NCBI GenBank assembly: GCA_003343885.1
Contig: QAKH01000038.1
Span: forward strand, 1-55,571
Origin: Clostridiales bacterium
GTDB lineage: Bacteria; Bacillota; Clostridia; Oscillospirales; CAG-382
Direction of reading: 5' to 3'
Length of the DNA: 55,571 nucleotides
Shown here: positions 46,918 through 55,308 of the stretch, piece after piece
How the letters are laid out: each line of letters begins with the position of its first letter
Position numbering within the stretch: position 1 is the first letter of the stretch
The notes under the pieces: generated by a model
The model's input: the letters and a program-made list of their open reading frames with translations, nothing else
What the model was told of the DNA's origin: nothing
Database searches by the model: none
Program-made: the position numbers and the translations under genes

Positions 46918-49404
46918 ATGGATTTAAAAGACAGGCTCATAAAGGCTAAGAAAAAACTGTTTGATAAGGCATACTCGTTTTTGAACGATAAACAGCGTGA
47001 GGCGGTTTTTTACACTGAAGGACCGCTTTTGGTTCTTGCAGGCGCCGGCAGCGGAAAAACAACAGTGCTTGTCCAAAGAATAATGTATCTTATAAAATAC
47101 GGAAACGCCTATAACTGCGAAGATGTTCCGGAAAACCTTTTGTATGAGCCGTATGTTCAAAAGCTTGAAGCTCTTTGCGGCGACAGCGGCGCAGAGAACA
47201 CTGATCCTGAGGCGGCGACAGAGCTTATGAAAGCGGCGCTTGACACACTTGCGTGCAATCCGGCAAAACCGTATGAGATACTTGCCATAACATTTACAAA
47301 TAAGGCGGCAAATGAAATAAAGCAGCGCCTTGAGGCAGGACTTGGCGCACGGGCTCTCGACGTGTGGGCAGGTACTTTCCATTCGGTTTGCGCAAAACTT
47401 TTGCGTATGTATATAGACAGATTGGGCTTTGAACGCTCGTTTACCATTTACGACACCGATGACCAGAAACGTCTTATGAGCGCAATTATCAAGGAATTTG
47501 AGATAAGCGACAAAACTTTCCCGGCAAAAAGCGTTCTGAACGAGATATCAAGAGCCAAGGAAAAGCTTATGCTTCCGGAAGAGTACGCAGGTAAAATAAG
47601 CGTTCACGATTTGCGCAGAAAAACTATTTCAAAACTCTATACAGAGTATGAGCGCCGCAAACAACAGGCAAACGCCCTGGATTTTGATGATTTGATACTT
47701 TTTACGGTGAAATTGTTTGAACATGACGACGAGCTGCTTGAAAAATACCGCAAAAAATTCCGGTATATACTCGTCGACGAGTATCAGGATACCAATGTCG
47801 CACAGTTCAGACTGACGCAGCTGCTGTGTAATGACGACAACAATATCATGGTAGTCGGCGATGACGACCAGAGCATATATAAGTTCCGAGGCGCGACAAT
47901 AGATAATATACTCGGCTTTGACAGGGTTTTCAAGGGTACCAAAACAGTTAAACTCGAACAAAATTACCGCTCTTACGGAACAATTGTAAACGCCGCCAAC
48001 AGCGTTATACGCAACAATAAAGGAAGAAAAGGCAAAACGCTTTGGACCGGCAACGCCGACGGCGAAAAAATCAAAATGTGCATGTGCTATAACCAGGATT
48101 CCGAAGCGCAGTTCATTGTGAATACGATAACCCGACTCGTGTCTGAGGGAAAATATAAGTTTGAGGATTTTGCCGTGCTGTACCGCATGAACGCTCAGTC
48201 GAGCGCTCTTGAAAGCATTTTTGCCAAAAGCGGTATTCCGTACCGCATAATCGGCGGTATGCGCTTCTATGAGAGAAAGGAAATAAAGGACGTTATCGCC
48301 TATTTGTGCGTTCTTGCAAATCCCGGCGACAGCCTGAGACTTAAACGCATAATAAATACGCCCAAAAGAGGTATCGGAGACGCAACCATCGCCGAGCTTG
48401 AGTATATAGCTCTCACCGAGGGCAAGGACATGTTAAAGATTGCCTCGGACGCGGCGGCTTACCCGTCTCTTGCACGCTCCGGCGCAAGACTTGCCGCTTT
48501 TGCTCAAATGATGTACGAGCTGCGGGAGGGGTACGAAAAACTTCCGCTCGGCGTGCTTGTAAGAAAAGTTATTGAAAAAACAGGATATCTTGACTACCTC
48601 GCAACTCTCGATGAAGCAGAGTCGAAGGACCGCACCGCAAACGTCAAGGAACTTGTCAATAACGCCGTCCAGTACGAAAACACAACTCCCAATGCAACGC
48701 TTGAAACCTTCCTTGAGGAAGTTGCGCTGGTAAGCGATATTGACAATTACGACAAAGACGCTCCGGCAGTAGTAATGATGACGATCCACAGTGCAAAAGG
48801 ACTTGAGTTCCCGGTAGTTTTCCTGCCCGGAATGGAAGAAGGCGTTTTTCCCGGTTCCCAGACCATCGCCTCGGCTGATGATGAAATGGAGGAGGAGCGC
48901 AGACTCGCATATGTGGCAATCACACGTGCAAAACAGCTTTTGTACATTCTCTACTGCAAAAGCCGAATGGTGTTCGGAAGAACTGAGTTCCATGAAAAGT
49001 CGAGATTTGCCGCTGAAATACCCGATGAATACTGCGAGACGCTTGCCTGCGGCTCTGATATGTTCTACGAAAGAAACGAGTACGCAAGAGTGCGTGAAAA
49101 CGGCAGGGGCAATTCGTATAAGAGCGGTTTTTCCGCCGGCGGCACGGCGGCAGGAGGCTTCGGCGGCAGAGCGTATGCGTCAAAAGCCGGCAATACGACA
49201 AATACTCCGGGATTTGCCGAAAAAGTTCAGGCTGAGAAGTTTTCTACCGGTCAAAGAGTGGTACATCCGGTTTTCGGCGCAGGAATGATACTCAGCGCAA
49301 AGCAAATGTCATCTGACGTGCTGTACGAGGTTGCGTTCGATTCTGTCGGTACGAAAAAGATTATGGGGAATTACGCAAGAATGTCCGCTGAAAAGCAGGA
49401 ATAG
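46918..49404 (+). CDS. pcrA: ATP-dependent DNA helicase PcrA/UvrD-like
   Basis: 828 aa from the ATG at 46918 (AAAGGA 8 bases upstream); the frame extends upstream across the terminator and that part is not coding. It is a superfamily 1A 3'-5' helicase in repair and replication. Motifs in order are FLNDKQREAV (Q motif), LAGAGSGKTTVL (Walker A), AITFTNKAANEIK (Ia), ILVDEYQDTN (II), VVGDDDQSIYKFRGA (III), LEQNYRS (IV), MTIHSAKGLEFPVVFLPGMEEGVFP (V) and EERRLAYVAITRAK (VI). The C-terminal RNA-polymerase/interaction module FSTGQRVVHPVFGAGMIL is present. An insert of ~50 residues between Walker A and motif Ia (YNCEDVPENLLYEPYVQKLE and onward) is unusual and is shared by some Clostridial PcrA proteins. 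Confidence 0.95.
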   Translation: MDLKDRLIKAKKKLFDKAYSFLNDKQREAVFYTEGPLLVLAGAGSGKTTVLVQRIMYLIKYGNAYNCEDVPENLLYEPYVQKLEALCGDSGAENTDPEAATELMKAALDTLACNPAKPYEILAITFTNKAANEIKQRLEAGLGARALDVWAGTFHSVCAKLLRMYIDRLGFERSFTIYDTDDQKRLMSAIIKEFEISDKTFPAKSVLNEISRAKEKLMLPEEYAGKISVHDLRRKTISKLYTEYERRKQQANALDFDDLILFTVKLFEHDDELLEKYRKKFRYILVDEYQDTNVAQFRLTQLLCNDDNNIMVVGDDDQSIYKFRGATIDNILGFDRVFKGTKTVKLEQNYRSYGTIVNAANSVIRNNKGRKGKTLWTGNADGEKIKMCMCYNQDSEAQFIVNTITRLVSEGKYKFEDFAVLYRMNAQSSALESIFAKSGIPYRIIGGMRFYERKEIKDVIAYLCVLANPGDSLRLKRIINTPKRGIGDATIAELEYIALTEGKDMLKIASDAAAYPSLARSGARLAAFAQMMYELREGYEKLPLGVLVRKVIEKTGYLDYLATLDEAESKDRTANVKELVNNAVQYENTTPNATLETFLEEVALVSDIDNYDKDAPAVVMMTIHSAKGLEFPVVFLPGMEEGVFPGSQTIASADDEMEEERRLAYVAITRAKQLLYILYCKSRMVFGRTEFHEKSRFAAEIPDEYCETLACGSDMFYERNEYARVRENGRGNSYKSGFSAGGTAAGGFGGRAYASKAGNTTNTPGFAEKVQAEKFSTGQRVVHPVFGAGMILSAKQMSSDVLYEVAFDSVGTKKIMGNYARMSAEKQE

Positions 49405-49484
49405 TCTGGTTTTTCGAAAAAAAGCGTTGTAGAATTTGTATAATATATTATATAAATTCCGCCAAAATTTGTCGAAATTTTATA

Positions 49485-49513
49485 TTGTAATTTTTTTACG
49501 TATTTGATAAAAT
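49485..49513 (+). promoter_or_regulatory. Sigma-A promoter of the BMP-type substrate-binding protein gene
   Basis: TTGTAA (49485-49490), 17-base spacer, TAAAAT (49508-49513). Predicted start near 49520. Confidence 0.7.
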
Positions 49514-49573
49514 AAGGTAGGTACTTTCGGTGTAAGGCGTTTATTCCTTATGATTAAGTGCCTATTTTATTTT
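49509..49573 (+). promoter_or_regulatory. Long leader hairpin upstream of BMP-type gene
   Basis: AAAATAAGGTAGGTACTT (49509-49526) pairs over 18 bp, with three wobble pairs, with AAGTGCCTATTTTATTTT (49556-49573). The loop contains a second stem TAAGG/CCTTA (49533-49550). GGAGG follows 8 bases after the 3' arm. If transcription starts near 49520 only GGTACTT/AAGTGCC and the inner stem form in the RNA, so the full palindrome may matter at the DNA level. It does not match the purine riboswitch consensus. Confidence 0.45.
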
Positions 49574-49596
49574 AATTTTCAGGAGGAAAACAAAAA

Positions 49597-50868
49597 ATGA
49601 AGAAGTTACTTGCGATTCTTTTGGCAGTAGCTATGATTGTATGCTTTGCAGCATGCAACAACACACCTGCTGACGACAATGGTGAAGAAAACCAGAACGA
49701 AGTTGTTAACGGCGAAAATCAGACCGAAAACGAGGGCAATACCGAAGCTGCCGCTCTTAAGGTCGGTGTAATCCTTATCGGCGACGAGAACGAAGGATAT
49801 ACATATTCACACATTCTCGGCATCCAGGAAGCTGCCAAGAAGCTTAATATGACAGACGACCAGATCGTTTGGAAGTATACCATTCCTGAAGACGCAACCT
49901 GTACAGAAACTGCGCTCGATCTCGCAGACCAGGGATGCAACCTCATTATCTCCAACAGCTATGGACACCAGTCATTCATGGAAGAAGCTGCAAAGCAGGT
50001 TCCGAATGTAACATTTGTTTCCATGACCGGAGATACTGCTGCTAAGAGCGGACTTGATAACTTCTGCAATGCATTTACAAAAGTTTATGAATCCCGTTAC
50101 GTATCCGGTGTTGTTGCCGGCATGAAGCTTGCTGAGCTCGTAGAAGACGGCAAACTCACCGACGCTAACTACGACGGAGAAAATATAAAGATCGGTTATG
50201 TAGGCGCTTATCCTTACGCTGAGGTTGTTTCCGGATACACCGCATTCTTCCTCGGAATCCAGTCCATCGTTCCCAATGTTGTAATGGACGTAACTTACAC
50301 CAACAGCTGGTTTGATATAACCAAGGAAGCTGCAGCCGCAGACGCTCTCATGGCAGACGGATGCGTAATTATCGGTCAGCACGCTGACTCAACAGGCGCT
50401 CCGAGCGCAGTTCAGGCTGCTCAGGAAAAGGGCACTGTTGCTTACTCTATCGGTTACAACGTAGACATGCTCAGCGTTGCTCCTCAGGGTGCGCTCACAT
50501 CTGCTACCAATAAGTGGGAAGTATACTATGAGTATGCGTTCTCAACAATGATGAATGGCGAAAAGATTGCTACTGACTGGGCAGAAGGCTACGAGTCAGG
50601 CGCTGTTGCTATTACAGCGCTTGGCGAAAGCTGCGCTGAAGGTACTGCTGAGAAGGTAGCTGAAGTTGAAAAGGCTATCCACGACGGCACACTCCATGTA
50701 TTTGATACTTCCAAGTTCACCGTTGGCGGAGAAACTCTCACTTCTTACGACCAGAGCTTCGGCTTTGAAGGCAACGAGCTCATTTCTGACGGATACTTCC
50801 ATGAATCCGAACTCCGCAGCGCTCCTGCTTTTGATATCCGTATAGACGGAATCACCGAATTGTCATAA
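49597..50868 (+). CDS. BMP family ABC transporter substrate-binding lipoprotein
   Basis: 423 aa. The lipobox FAAC puts the lipid at Cys20, and an acidic Asn/Glu-rich linker runs to about residue 48. The PnrA/BmpA-type periplasmic-binding fold follows: LKVGVILIGDENEGYTYSHILGIQEA, NLIISNSYGHQSFMEEAA, YVGAYPYAEVVSGYTAFFLGIQSI, and GCVIIGQHADSTGAPSAVQAA. In this family the ligand is usually a purine nucleoside. GGAGG precedes the ATG at good distance. Codon use is more biased than in neighbours (frequent GCT, TCC, AAG), which indicates high expression. A strong terminator separates it from the ATPase/permease genes, giving excess binding protein. Confidence 0.92.
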   Translation: MKKLLAILLAVAMIVCFAACNNTPADDNGEENQNEVVNGENQTENEGNTEAAALKVGVILIGDENEGYTYSHILGIQEAAKKLNMTDDQIVWKYTIPEDATCTETALDLADQGCNLIISNSYGHQSFMEEAAKQVPNVTFVSMTGDTAAKSGLDNFCNAFTKVYESRYVSGVVAGMKLAELVEDGKLTDANYDGENIKIGYVGAYPYAEVVSGYTAFFLGIQSIVPNVVMDVTYTNSWFDITKEAAAADALMADGCVIIGQHADSTGAPSAVQAAQEKGTVAYSIGYNVDMLSVAPQGALTSATNKWEVYYEYAFSTMMNGEKIATDWAEGYESGAVAITALGESCAEGTAEKVAEVEKAIHDGTLHVFDTSKFTVGGETLTSYDQSFGFEGNELISDGYFHESELRSAPAFDIRIDGITELS

Positions 50869-50885
50869 CAATTTGATACACATTT

Positions 50886-50932
50886 CGGAAAGGGGAATAG
50901 GTTATCCGTTTCCCCTTTCCGCTTGTTTTTTT
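50886..50932 (+). terminator. Strong intrinsic terminator after the binding-protein gene
   Basis: CGGAAAGGGGAA (50886-50897) pairs perfectly with TTCCCCTTTCCG (50910-50921), and CTTGTTTTTTT follows. It probably causes partial termination so that the downstream transporter genes are made at a lower level. Confidence 0.88.
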
Positions 50933-51033
50933 AAGACAAATATTTTAGGAAAATGGTTTGTTTTAAAAAAGCAATTAAAAATCAAAATACATAAGCGGTA
51001 ACAAACTTGAATTTCTGAAAAGGACGGTAAAAA

Positions 51034-52602
51034 ATGGACAACACCATTGCTGTGCGCATGCATAATATTACCAAAACTTTTGGTTCGGTCGTCGCAAACA
51101 AAGACGTTTGTCTGGATGTAAAAAAAGGAGAAATCCTTTCACTTTTAGGCGAAAACGGCAGCGGAAAGACCACTCTTATGAACATGCTTTCCGGTATATA
51201 CTTCCCTGATTACGGCGATATATATATCGACGGAGAAAAAGTAACGATTTCTTCACCAAAGGTAGCGTTTGATCTCGGAATCGGAATGATACATCAGCAT
51301 TTTAAACTGATAAGCGTACTTACCGCCGCTGAAAATGTTGTGCTTGGGTTAAACGAGCAGGGAAAATACAGCATTAAGAAAACCGCCGAAAAAGTAAAGG
51401 AAATTTGTGATAAGTACGGATTTAATATAGATCCCATGAAAAAGGTATATAATATGTCCGTATCCGAAAAGCAGACACTTGAAATAATTAAGGTTCTGTA
51501 CAGAGGCGCAGACATACTCATTCTGGACGAGCCTACCGCCGTGCTTACTCCTCAGGAAACCGACAGACTTTTCGACGTAATACGCAATATGCGCAAAAAC
51601 GGAAAATCCGTTATTATAATAACGCATAAGCTCCATGAGGTGCTTGCTGTGTCCGACAGAGTCGCAGTCCTCAGAAAAGGTGAATACGTCGGTTCGGTAA
51701 ACACAAGCGAGGCAACGGAACTTTCGCTTACCGAAATGATGGTAGGTAAAAAGGTTGAGCTGAATATTGACAGACCGGAACCGAAGAACGTGGAAAAAAG
51801 ACTGTCCGTTTCCAATCTTACATGTTACAGCAGAGAAGGCGTAAAAACGCTTGATAATGTGTCTTTTGACGCATATGCCGGCGAAATACTCGGTATTGCC
51901 GGAGTTGCCGGAAGCGGTCAGAAAGAGCTTCTTGAAGCTATTTCCGGACTTCAGCCGGTAACCGAAGAGAGTCAAATTACATATTTTGAGCCTAACGGCG
52001 GTCACGAAATTTCTTTGATAGGAAAATCTGTCAAAGCGATACGCAATCTCGGCGTGTCCCTGTCGTTTGTGCCGGAAGACAGACTCGGCATGGGCCTTGT
52101 CGGAAGCATGGATATGACCTCCAACATGATGCTCAGAAGCTATTCCGACGGAACACCGTTTTTCACGGACAAAAAGACACCGAAAAAGCTTGCTGAAAAG
52201 ATAATAAAGGAGCTTGAGGTCGTTACGCCCGGAGTTTCTACCCCTGTAAGAAAGCTGTCGGGAGGAAACGTACAAAAGGTGCTTGTCGGAAGAGAGATTG
52301 CCGCTTCACCGACTTTGCTTATGACTGCCTACGCCGTGCGCGGACTTGATATAAACACATCATATACAATATATCATCTGCTGAATAAACAAAAGCAAAA
52401 CGGCGTTGCCGTTATCTACGTCGGAGAGGACCTCGACGTTCTGCTTGAACTGTGCGACCGTATTCTCGTGCTTTGTGCCGGCAAAAATAACGGAATTGTC
52501 GACGCGAGAAGCGCAACCAAGGAACAGGTCGGTTTGATGATGACAAACCTTAAAAAAACTGAAACAAACGAAAAAGCAAAGGAGAGTGGAGAAAATGAAT
52601 AA
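51034..52602 (+). CDS. Nucleoside-type ABC transporter ATPase with two nucleotide-binding domains
   Basis: 522 aa, tandem ABC domains as in YufO/NupA and RbsA. Domain 1 (1-235) has Walker A LLGENGSGKTTLMNML, signature variant MSVSEKQTLEI (unusual; relatives have LSVGxxQ) and Walker B ILILDEPTAVLTPQE. Domain 2 (about 255-505) has a degenerate Walker A GVAGSGQKELLEAI, signature LSGGNVQKVLVGRE and Walker B LLMTAYAVRGLD, where the catalytic Glu is absent, as usual for this group. It energises import of the nucleoside bound by the BMP lipoprotein. GAAAAGGACGG precedes the ATG. It overlaps the next gene by 8 bases. Confidence 0.92.
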   Translation: MDNTIAVRMHNITKTFGSVVANKDVCLDVKKGEILSLLGENGSGKTTLMNMLSGIYFPDYGDIYIDGEKVTISSPKVAFDLGIGMIHQHFKLISVLTAAENVVLGLNEQGKYSIKKTAEKVKEICDKYGFNIDPMKKVYNMSVSEKQTLEIIKVLYRGADILILDEPTAVLTPQETDRLFDVIRNMRKNGKSVIIITHKLHEVLAVSDRVAVLRKGEYVGSVNTSEATELSLTEMMVGKKVELNIDRPEPKNVEKRLSVSNLTCYSREGVKTLDNVSFDAYAGEILGIAGVAGSGQKELLEAISGLQPVTEESQITYFEPNGGHEISLIGKSVKAIRNLGVSLSFVPEDRLGMGLVGSMDMTSNMMLRSYSDGTPFFTDKKTPKKLAEKIIKELEVVTPGVSTPVRKLSGGNVQKVLVGREIAASPTLLMTAYAVRGLDINTSYTIYHLLNKQKQNGVAVIYVGEDLDVLLELCDRILVLCAGKNNGIVDARSATKEQVGLMMTNLKKTETNEKAKESGENE

Positions 52603-53725
52603 TGCTAAAGCTGCAGCACCTGCAAAAACTCCGCTTTTCCGTGTAGTAAAAAGAGAAGATTTCCCGAGATTATGCTCCTGGGGCGTGCGTTTGATAGCGA
52701 TTTTGCTTGCTTTGGTTATAAACGCTCTTCTCATATATTCAATAACTAAAATGAATCCGTTCAGAGTCTATATTTCCATGTTTGACGGAGTTTTCGGAAC
52801 TACCAGACGTACATGGAACCTGATACGTGAAATGAGCATGCTGCTTTGCGTTTCGGTAGCGCTTGCGCCGGCTTTCAAAATGCGATTTTGGAACATAGGT
52901 GCTGAAGGTCAGGTGCTTGCCGGAGGAATAGCTACCGCCGCTTGTATGATTTACCTCGGCGATGTTTTGCCGACACCGGTGCTTTTTGCGGTAATGATTA
53001 TTGCAAGCATTGTTGCCGGAGGAGTTTGGGGACTGATACCTGCTTTCTTCAAGGCAAAGTGGGGTACAAATGAAACGCTGTTTACTCTGATGATGAATTA
53101 TATTGCCATACAGATAACGTCGTATTGCGTTGCCCTGTGGGAAAACCCTTACGGTTCAAATAAAGTTGGTATTATAAATTCAGATACAAACGCAGGCTGG
53201 CTTCCGGAATTGTTCGGACAGAAGTATACGTGGAACGTCATAATAGTGCTGGCGCTTACGGTATTAGTTTTTCTGTATCTGAAGTTTAGTAAGCAGGGAT
53301 ACGAAATAGCGGTTGTCGGAGAATCGGAAAATACTGCAAGATATGCGGGAATCAACGTGAAAAAAGTCATACTGCGTACCATGATTATATCCGGCGCGAT
53401 ATGCGGTATAGCAGGATTTATCGGAGTTTCCGGCGTCGACCACACCATATCGACAAATACTGCCGGCGGAAGAGGATTTACGGCTATCATTATCGCATGG
53501 CTGTCAAAATTTAATACACTGACCATGATACTGATGTCGGCTCTCATAGTATTTTTGGACCTTGGCGCAATGCAGATAGTTACCGAGTATTCAAGGCTCG
53601 GAATAAATGATTACGTTGCTGAAATTATAAAGGGTATAATACTTTTCTTCATACTTGGAAGCGAATTTTTCGTAAATTATAAACTGGTCTTTCAAAAGAA
53701 GAAGAAAGAAGTCTCCAAGGCTTGA
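52595..53725 (+). CDS. Nucleoside-type ABC transporter permease (first permease)
   Basis: 376-aa branched-chain/ribose-type (BPD_transp_2) permease with eight to ten helices. Recognisable stretches are LNALLIYSI-like first helix (VINALLIYSI), RFWNIGAEGQVLAGGIATAACM, KAKWGTNETLFTLMMNYIA, ENTARYAGINVKKVILRTMIISG and GRGFTAIIIAWLSKFN. The ATG at 52595 follows AAAGGAG by 10 bases; the GTG at 52586 would abut that site. It pairs with the second permease, encoded 49 bases downstream. Confidence 0.92.
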   Translation: MNNAKAAAPAKTPLFRVVKREDFPRLCSWGVRLIAILLALVINALLIYSITKMNPFRVYISMFDGVFGTTRRTWNLIREMSMLLCVSVALAPAFKMRFWNIGAEGQVLAGGIATAACMIYLGDVLPTPVLFAVMIIASIVAGGVWGLIPAFFKAKWGTNETLFTLMMNYIAIQITSYCVALWENPYGSNKVGIINSDTNAGWLPELFGQKYTWNVIIVLALTVLVFLYLKFSKQGYEIAVVGESENTARYAGINVKKVILRTMIISGAICGIAGFIGVSGVDHTISTNTAGGRGFTAIIIAWLSKFNTLTMILMSALIVFLDLGAMQIVTEYSRLGINDYVAEIIKGIILFFILGSEFFVNYKLVFQKKKKEVSKA

Positions 53726-53774
53726 AATTTGAAAGAAGAATTATTTGTATAATCCGGAAAGGTATGGTTGATAT

Positions 53775-54758
53775 ATGTCACAGTTAATCTCTCTGTTTCA
53801 GGTTGCAATAGTCTTCGGAACTGTTATAATGTACGGCTGCATAGGAGAAATAATCACCGAGAAGGCCGGAAACTTGAACCTCGGCGTGCCGGGAATTATG
53901 TATTTAGGCGGCATATCCGGCTTGATAGGTGCGTTTTACTACGAAAACAGCACGGAAAATCCGAACGCTGTTTTGTGCATTGTAATTGCTTTGTTATGTT
54001 CGTTTGTAGCTTCTGCGCTTGCAGGACTGTTATACAGTTTTCTCACGATTACTCTTAAAGCTAATCAGAATGTTACCGGTCTTACAATTACAATTTTCGG
54101 TTCCGGTATCGCAAATTTCTACGGCGGATATTTAAACAAACTCGCCGGAGGCGTAGGACAGATTTCCGTTTCCTCAACAAGTACTGCGTTCCGTACTATG
54201 CTTCCTTTTGCAACAACCACCGGCAATATCGGTAAGATTTTGTTTTCGTATGGCTTTATGGTTTACCTGGCAGTAATACTTGCCATAGTAGTTCAGTATT
54301 TCTTTAACCGCACACGTAAAGGACTTGCGCTTCGTGCGGTCGGAGAAGATCCGGCAACAGCTGACGCAGCCGGTATAAATGTAACGAAGTATAAGTATGT
54401 TGCCACATGCTTAGGTGCCGGAATATCGGGACTCGGCGGTACTTATTACGTAATGGATTATATTAAGGGAACATGGGCGAACGACGGAAAACTCGAGTCG
54501 CTCGGATGGCTCGCCGTTGCGCTTGTAATTTTTGCAACATGGAAGCCGGTTAAGTCTGTTTGGGGAGCATATCTCTTTGGACTTATTTACTGGATGTATC
54601 TGTATATTCCGAACCTTACGAGAAGCTCTCAGGAATTGTTCAAAATGATGCCTTACGTGGTAACATTGGTTGTTCTCATCATTTCCAGCCTCCGCAAAAA
54701 GAGAGAACAGCAGCCTCCGGCAAGCCTCGGACTTGCATACTTCCGTGAAGAGCGCTGA
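53775..54758 (+). CDS. Nucleoside-type ABC transporter permease (second permease)
   Basis: 327-aa BPD_transp_2 permease. Typical elements are VIMYGCIGEIITEKAGNLNLGVPGIM, LTIFGSGIANFYGG, RTRKGLALRAVGEDPATADAAGINVTKYKYVATCLGAGISGLGG and GWLAVALVIFATWKPVKSVWGAYLFGLIYW. It completes the BMP-type importer (lipoprotein, ATPase, two permeases). CGGAAAGG lies about 15 bases before the ATG at 53775. It is followed by a terminator. Confidence 0.92.
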   Translation: MSQLISLFQVAIVFGTVIMYGCIGEIITEKAGNLNLGVPGIMYLGGISGLIGAFYYENSTENPNAVLCIVIALLCSFVASALAGLLYSFLTITLKANQNVTGLTITIFGSGIANFYGGYLNKLAGGVGQISVSSTSTAFRTMLPFATTTGNIGKILFSYGFMVYLAVILAIVVQYFFNRTRKGLALRAVGEDPATADAAGINVTKYKYVATCLGAGISGLGGTYYVMDYIKGTWANDGKLESLGWLAVALVIFATWKPVKSVWGAYLFGLIYWMYLYIPNLTRSSQELFKMMPYVVTLVVLIISSLRKKREQQPPASLGLAYFREER

Positions 54759-54791
54759 ATGTTGACGGCTTTTGCAGGATAATAATGTATT

Positions 54792-54840
54792 TAACGGTGC
54801 GTTTATTTGGTTTTGACGGAAAACGCACCGTTTTTATTTT
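54792..54840 (+). terminator. Intrinsic terminator of nucleoside transporter operon
   Basis: AACGGTGCGTTT (54792-54803) pairs perfectly with AAACGCACCGTT (54820-54831), and TTTTATTTTTAATT follows. It insulates the transporter from the rRNA promoters. The sequence from 54841 to 54947 is AT-rich and holds no gene. Confidence 0.9.
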
Positions 54841-54947
54841 TAATTGTAAGTCTGTGTTTTTCACCCGGTGAATTGCTGAATATAATTATCTATTGCTTGA
54901 TAAAAGCAGGAAAAAATATTTTTTTGCTAAAAAAAGCAAAAAAGGGG

Positions 54948-54976
54948 TTGACAAAGATAAGAAGATGTGGTAATAT
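54948..54976 (+). promoter_or_regulatory. rRNA operon promoter P1
   Basis: Perfect TTGACA (54948-54953), 17-base spacer, TAATAT (54971-54976), preceded by A/T-rich tracts like an UP element. It lies about 330 bases before the 16S start. Confidence 0.85.
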
Positions 54977-55053
54977 AATGAAGCTCCGCAAGAGGGACGA
55001 GCCGGAAAGAGTCAAGCCGAGGAAAAAAGATTTGAAAAAAATCTAAAAAAGGG

Positions 55054-55082
55054 TTGACAAGAGAAGAAGTATGTGATATACT
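55054..55082 (+). promoter_or_regulatory. rRNA operon promoter P2
   Basis: Perfect TTGACA (55054-55059), 17-base spacer, TATACT (55077-55082), preceded by an A-rich tract. It resembles P1 over about 30 bases, including the spacer (GAGAAGAAG against GATAAGAAG), as if duplicated. Confidence 0.87.
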
Positions 55083-55308
55083 ATACAGGCTGTCGCGAAG
55101 AGCGGAAGCAAGAACGGACCTTGAAAATTGAACAACGAAAGACGAGAAAGCAAAGCAAGGAACGTCGAAAGACGAACCAGAAAGAACTCGTAAAATTCCT
55201 AAGAAAGTACACTTGATTTTAGAGATAAGATCGAGATACCCAAGGAAAAAAGTATAAAGAGCAAGACAAACTAAGGAAATTAACGTACACTGAGGTGTGC
55301 GAAAAATA
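55083..55308 (+). other. rRNA leader region
   Basis: A-rich transcribed leader. It includes ACCTTGAAAATTGAACAACG (boxA-like sequence common in Firmicutes rRNA leaders and spacers, 55119-55138). CGAAAGACGA recurs at 55136-55145 and 55168-55177. Leader sequence just before the 16S should pair with sequence after it for RNase III processing, but that partner is outside the window. Confidence 0.6.

Noticed and set aside
49405..49596. Purine riboswitch upstream of the BMP-type gene
   Set aside because: None of the conserved purine-riboswitch junction sequences are found; only an imperfect palindrome.
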